Position numbers and translations under genes: made by a program. Positions 3,616 to 5,699 of a stretch of DNA of 5,699 bases are shown here, in pieces. Source of the DNA: Thermoplasmata archaeon (GTDB taxonomy: Archaea; Thermoplasmatota; Thermoplasmata; Lutacidiplasmatales; UBA184); contig JASIEC010000092.1 of NCBI GenBank assembly GCA_030046135.1, forward strand, positions 1 to 5,699. The letters are read 5' to 3'. Positions within the stretch are counted from its first letter, which is position 1, and each line of letters opens with the position of its first letter. The notes under the pieces were generated by a model. It did no database searches and was not told the origin of the DNA. It worked only from the letters and a program-made list of their open reading frames with translations.

Positions 3616-5699
3616 TCAGAATCGGACCAGCTGGAGCTGGTTCGGCCGGGCCTCGATGATCTCGCCCTGGTTCCGCATCGAATGGACGATCGCGTCGGCC
3701 TGCGCGCGGGGGATCTGGCGCTTCTCGGCGGCCTCCACGAACGCCTCGAAGGTGAAGTGGCCCCCCGGCCCGCCCTGGAGCTCCTGCATCAGTTCCCTCG
3801 CGATCTCGAACCGCTGGCGCGTGTGGTGGCCCACGCCGGTCTGGGTCAGGTCGATGTCGAGCTTGCCGTCCGAGGTCATCGAGACCCGCTGGAGGAAGTT
3901 CGTCATGATCTGGGTCGCCCGGTGGGCGTCCTCGGGCCCGACGGTCGGCGAGAGGCGCGCCCGGGCGGCCGCCTCGCTGAGGCGGACGAGCGCCTCGAGC
4001 TGGCGCGCGGTGATCGGGACCGGGGCGTTCGGCTCCTCCCCCTGGCGCCGGACGCGGACGTAGTAGTCCTCGAGGATCGAGAGCGCCTCGTCGGTGAGGC
4101 TCGGGCGGATCTCGCGGCGCGCGTAGGCGATGTACTTCTTGAGGAGCCCCGGCGGGAACGGCGAGACCGACGCCTCCTCGGCGAGGCCCCCCGGTCGCTC
4201 GACGTCGCGGTGCGAGGCGAGGATCCGGCTCGCGAGCCGGCGGTCGCGCGCCTGGTCCGGGACGTCCCGGATCGAGAAGATCACGTCGAACCGCGAGAGG
4301 AGCGTCGGCGGCAGGTCGATCTGGTCGGCGATCGGCCGCTCGTTCGAGAACCGCCCGAGCTTCGGGTTCGCGGCGGCGAGGACAGGGCAGCGCGCGTTGA
4401 GCGTCGAGGTGATCCCGGCCTTCGCGATCGAGATCGTCTGCTGCTCGAGCGCCTCGTGCATCGCAACGCGGTCGTCCGGGCTCATCTTGTCGAGCTCGTC
4501 GACGATTGCCATCCCGCCGTCAGCGAGGACGAGCATCCCCGCCTCGAGCACCCAGCGCCCGCCGGCGAAGTCGTCCTTCACGGCCGCGGCGGTGAGGCCC
4601 GCGGCGGTCGCCCCCTTGCCGCTCGTCATGATGCCGCGGGGTGCGACGTCGGCGACGTAGCGGAGGAGCTGGCTCTTTGCGGTCCCGGGATCGCCGACGA
4701 TCAGGACGTGGATGTCGCCGCGGACCCGGACCCCGTCCGCGTGGCGCTTCGGGACCCCCCCGAACATCTGGAGCGCGATCGCCTCCTTCTCCTGCTCCAT
4801 CCCCTTGATCGTCGGGGCGAGCGAGAGCACGATCTTGTCGACGACCGTGGGGTCGTCCTGGTACCGCCGGATCTCGGCGACCTCCTCGGGGGTGATCTCG
4901 ACCTCCGAGTATTCGGGGCTCGTCGACTCGAACGAGTTCGCGAGGACCATCAGGTCGAACGTCGTGTTGCGCACGACCCCGCCGCGCGAGGCGCTCGCCC
5001 GCTGGAAGCTCTTCAGGACCCCGTTGAGGACGATCCGGTTACCGGGGAGGAGCTTGCCCGCGAGGTCCTCCGTGAGGAGCACCGAGAGCCCCTGCGGGTG
5101 CGCCCCGTGCTTCAGCGACTCCGGGTGCTCCTGGACCTCGATACGCTGGGCGTCGACGTACTCGCTCATCTCCGCGAGCAGCCGGAACCGCGTCCGGCCC
5201 TGCGTCTTCCCGCACCCGCCCTGGGACTCGGGGCACTCGAGCGGCTCGCGGAAGACGAGGGATGCTTCGTCCTGGGGCTCGTGGAACTTCGTCCGGCACG
5301 CGACGCACTCGAAGACGGCGTCCCGGATCTGCGGGCGGACGTCGGTGACCCGGCGGACGATCCCCGCGATCGCGAGGAACCGGTTGAGGTCGGTCTCCCG
5401 GACCGCCCGGACGGGGCGGTGGGCGGGGCCGGGGAGCTCGACGACCCTCAGGCGGAGCTTCTCCGCGTCGGCCCCCGCGACGGGGAGGAGGTCGCGCATC
5501 GCGCGGACCCCTGCGGCGAGGACCTCCTCGGGCCGCTCGAGGAGGAGGTCGGCGAGGCCGGTGTCGATCGCGTCGAGCACGGGGAACGAGAGCTCCACCG
5601 ACCGCTGCTCGGGGAACCGCCCGAACACCTCGAGGATCCGGGGCCGGAGGCCCGCCTCCTCGAGCGCCGCGACCCACCGCCCCTGGAGCGCGGCGGGGT
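3616..5699 (-). CDS. mcm: MCM replicative DNA helicase (5' end outside window)
   Basis: This is the archaeal hexameric 3'-5' helicase that unwinds DNA at the replication fork. The frame is open to the window edge. The codons between 5628 and 5699 still match the family's first helical domain (an ALEEAGLRPRILEVFGRFPEQRS segment), so the GTG at 5626-5628 is internal and the true start lies beyond 5699. Numbered from that GTG (670 aa to the stop): zinc-binding cysteines C108, C111, C132, C139; N-terminal beta-hairpin around 207-225; Walker A GDPGTAKS (312-319); Walker B DELDK (377-381); presensor-1 hairpin KAGITSTLNAR (403-413); sensor 1 N421; arginine finger R446 in LSRFD; sensor-2 region PITARQLEALVRLSEA (538-553); and a C-terminal winged-helix domain from about 600 to 670. 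No intein interrupts the ATPase core. The second zinc knuckle is spaced CX6C rather than CX2C. The total length of more than 690 aa fits a full single archaeal MCM. The stop is TGA at 3616-3618. Confidence 0.97.
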   Translation of the reverse strand, partial: PAALQGRWVAALEEAGLRPRILEVFGRFPEQRSVELSFPVLDAIDTGLADLLLERPEEVLAAGVRAMRDLLPVAGADAEKLRLRVVELPGPAHRPVRAVRETDLNRFLAIAGIVRRVTDVRPQIRDAVFECVACRTKFHEPQDEASLVFREPLECPESQGGCGKTQGRTRFRLLAEMSEYVDAQRIEVQEHPESLKHGAHPQGLSVLLTEDLAGKLLPGNRIVLNGVLKSFQRASASRGGVVRNTTFDLMVLANSFESTSPEYSEVEITPEEVAEIRRYQDDPTVVDKIVLSLAPTIKGMEQEKEAIALQMFGGVPKRHADGVRVRGDIHVLIVGDPGTAKSQLLRYVADVAPRGIMTSGKGATAAGLTAAAVKDDFAGGRWVLEAGMLVLADGGMAIVDELDKMSPDDRVAMHEALEQQTISIAKAGITSTLNARCPVLAAANPKLGRFSNERPIADQIDLPPTLLSRFDVIFSIRDVPDQARDRRLASRILASHRDVERPGGLAEEASVSPFPPGLLKKYIAYARREIRPSLTDEALSILEDYYVRVRRQGEEPNAPVPITARQLEALVRLSEAAARARLSPTVGPEDAHRATQIMTNFLQRVSMTSDGKLDIDLTQTGVGHHTRQRFEIARELMQELQGGPGGHFTFEAFVEAAEKRQIPRAQADAIVHSMRNQGEIIEARPNQLQLVRF

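Noticed and set aside
3656..4660. Plus-strand frames of 135 and 176 codons antisense to mcm
   Set aside because: They mirror highly conserved MCM motifs and show no independent coding signal.
4400..4700. Intein or insertion in the MCM ATPase core
   Set aside because: Walker A, Walker B, sensor 1 and arginine finger follow one another at normal spacing with no inserted sequence.
5626..5628. GTG as the start codon of mcm
   Set aside because: The 23 upstream codons stay in frame and match the family's N-terminal helix, so the gene continues past the window edge.
5039..5677. 212-codon minus-strand frame overlapping the 5' part of mcm
   Set aside because: It is a +1/-1 shadow of mcm made almost wholly of Arg, Pro, Gly and Ala.
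1..5699. CRISPR array, mobile element, tRNA or rRNA, defence or biosynthetic system
   Set aside because: I found no spaced repeats, transposase or integrase motifs or RNA gene signatures; the window is nearly filled by six core archaeal genes.

Overview
The window is an ordinary but informative piece of an archaeal chromosome with very high GC content; almost every third codon position is G or C, so long antisense shadow frames are abundant. The archaeal assignment rests on the gene set: the replicative helicase MCM, the repair helicase HerA, a DUF424 protein, an archaeal NMD3-type ribosome factor and an archaeal SepF. SepF implies FtsZ-based division, which points to Euryarchaeota in the broad sense. 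A GC-rich Thermoplasmatota-like lineage is possible, but the sequence alone does not prove it.

Layout, left to right. At 1-408 on the plus strand is the C-terminal end of HerA, whose 5' part lies before the window. A 39-bp GC-rich spacer with a hairpin or G-quadruplex-like pattern separates it from a convergent block of five minus-strand genes. In order of transcription, from the right edge leftwards, these are mcm (3616 to beyond 5699, 5' end outside the window), a DUF424 gene (3224-3544), an NMD3-like gene (2368-3207), sepF (1991-2371) and an M17 leucyl aminopeptidase (448-2076). There is no gene-free stretch over 300 bases.

The largest gap inside the minus-strand block is the 71 bp between mcm and DUF424. 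It holds a TATA-like box and a strong Shine-Dalgarno sequence, so DUF424-NMD3-sepF-pepA can be read as a transcription unit separable from mcm. NMD3 follows DUF424 by 16 bp. The sepF start overlaps the NMD3 stop by 4 nt (ATGA), and the aminopeptidase frame overlaps the end of sepF. A second AT-rich, TATA-like spot inside the end of the NMD3 gene may give sepF its own promoter.

Functionally the neighbourhood joins DNA replication (MCM), DNA end processing (HerA), large-subunit maturation (NMD3), cell division (SepF) and peptide turnover (PepA), with DUF424 as the one conserved protein of unknown role. I see no mobile element, CRISPR array, RNA gene or defence system. The points most worth a second look are the missing normal start codon for the aminopeptidase, the promoter and overlap arrangement at sepF, the short low-complexity tail of the NMD3-like protein, and the DUF424-NMD3-SepF linkage.
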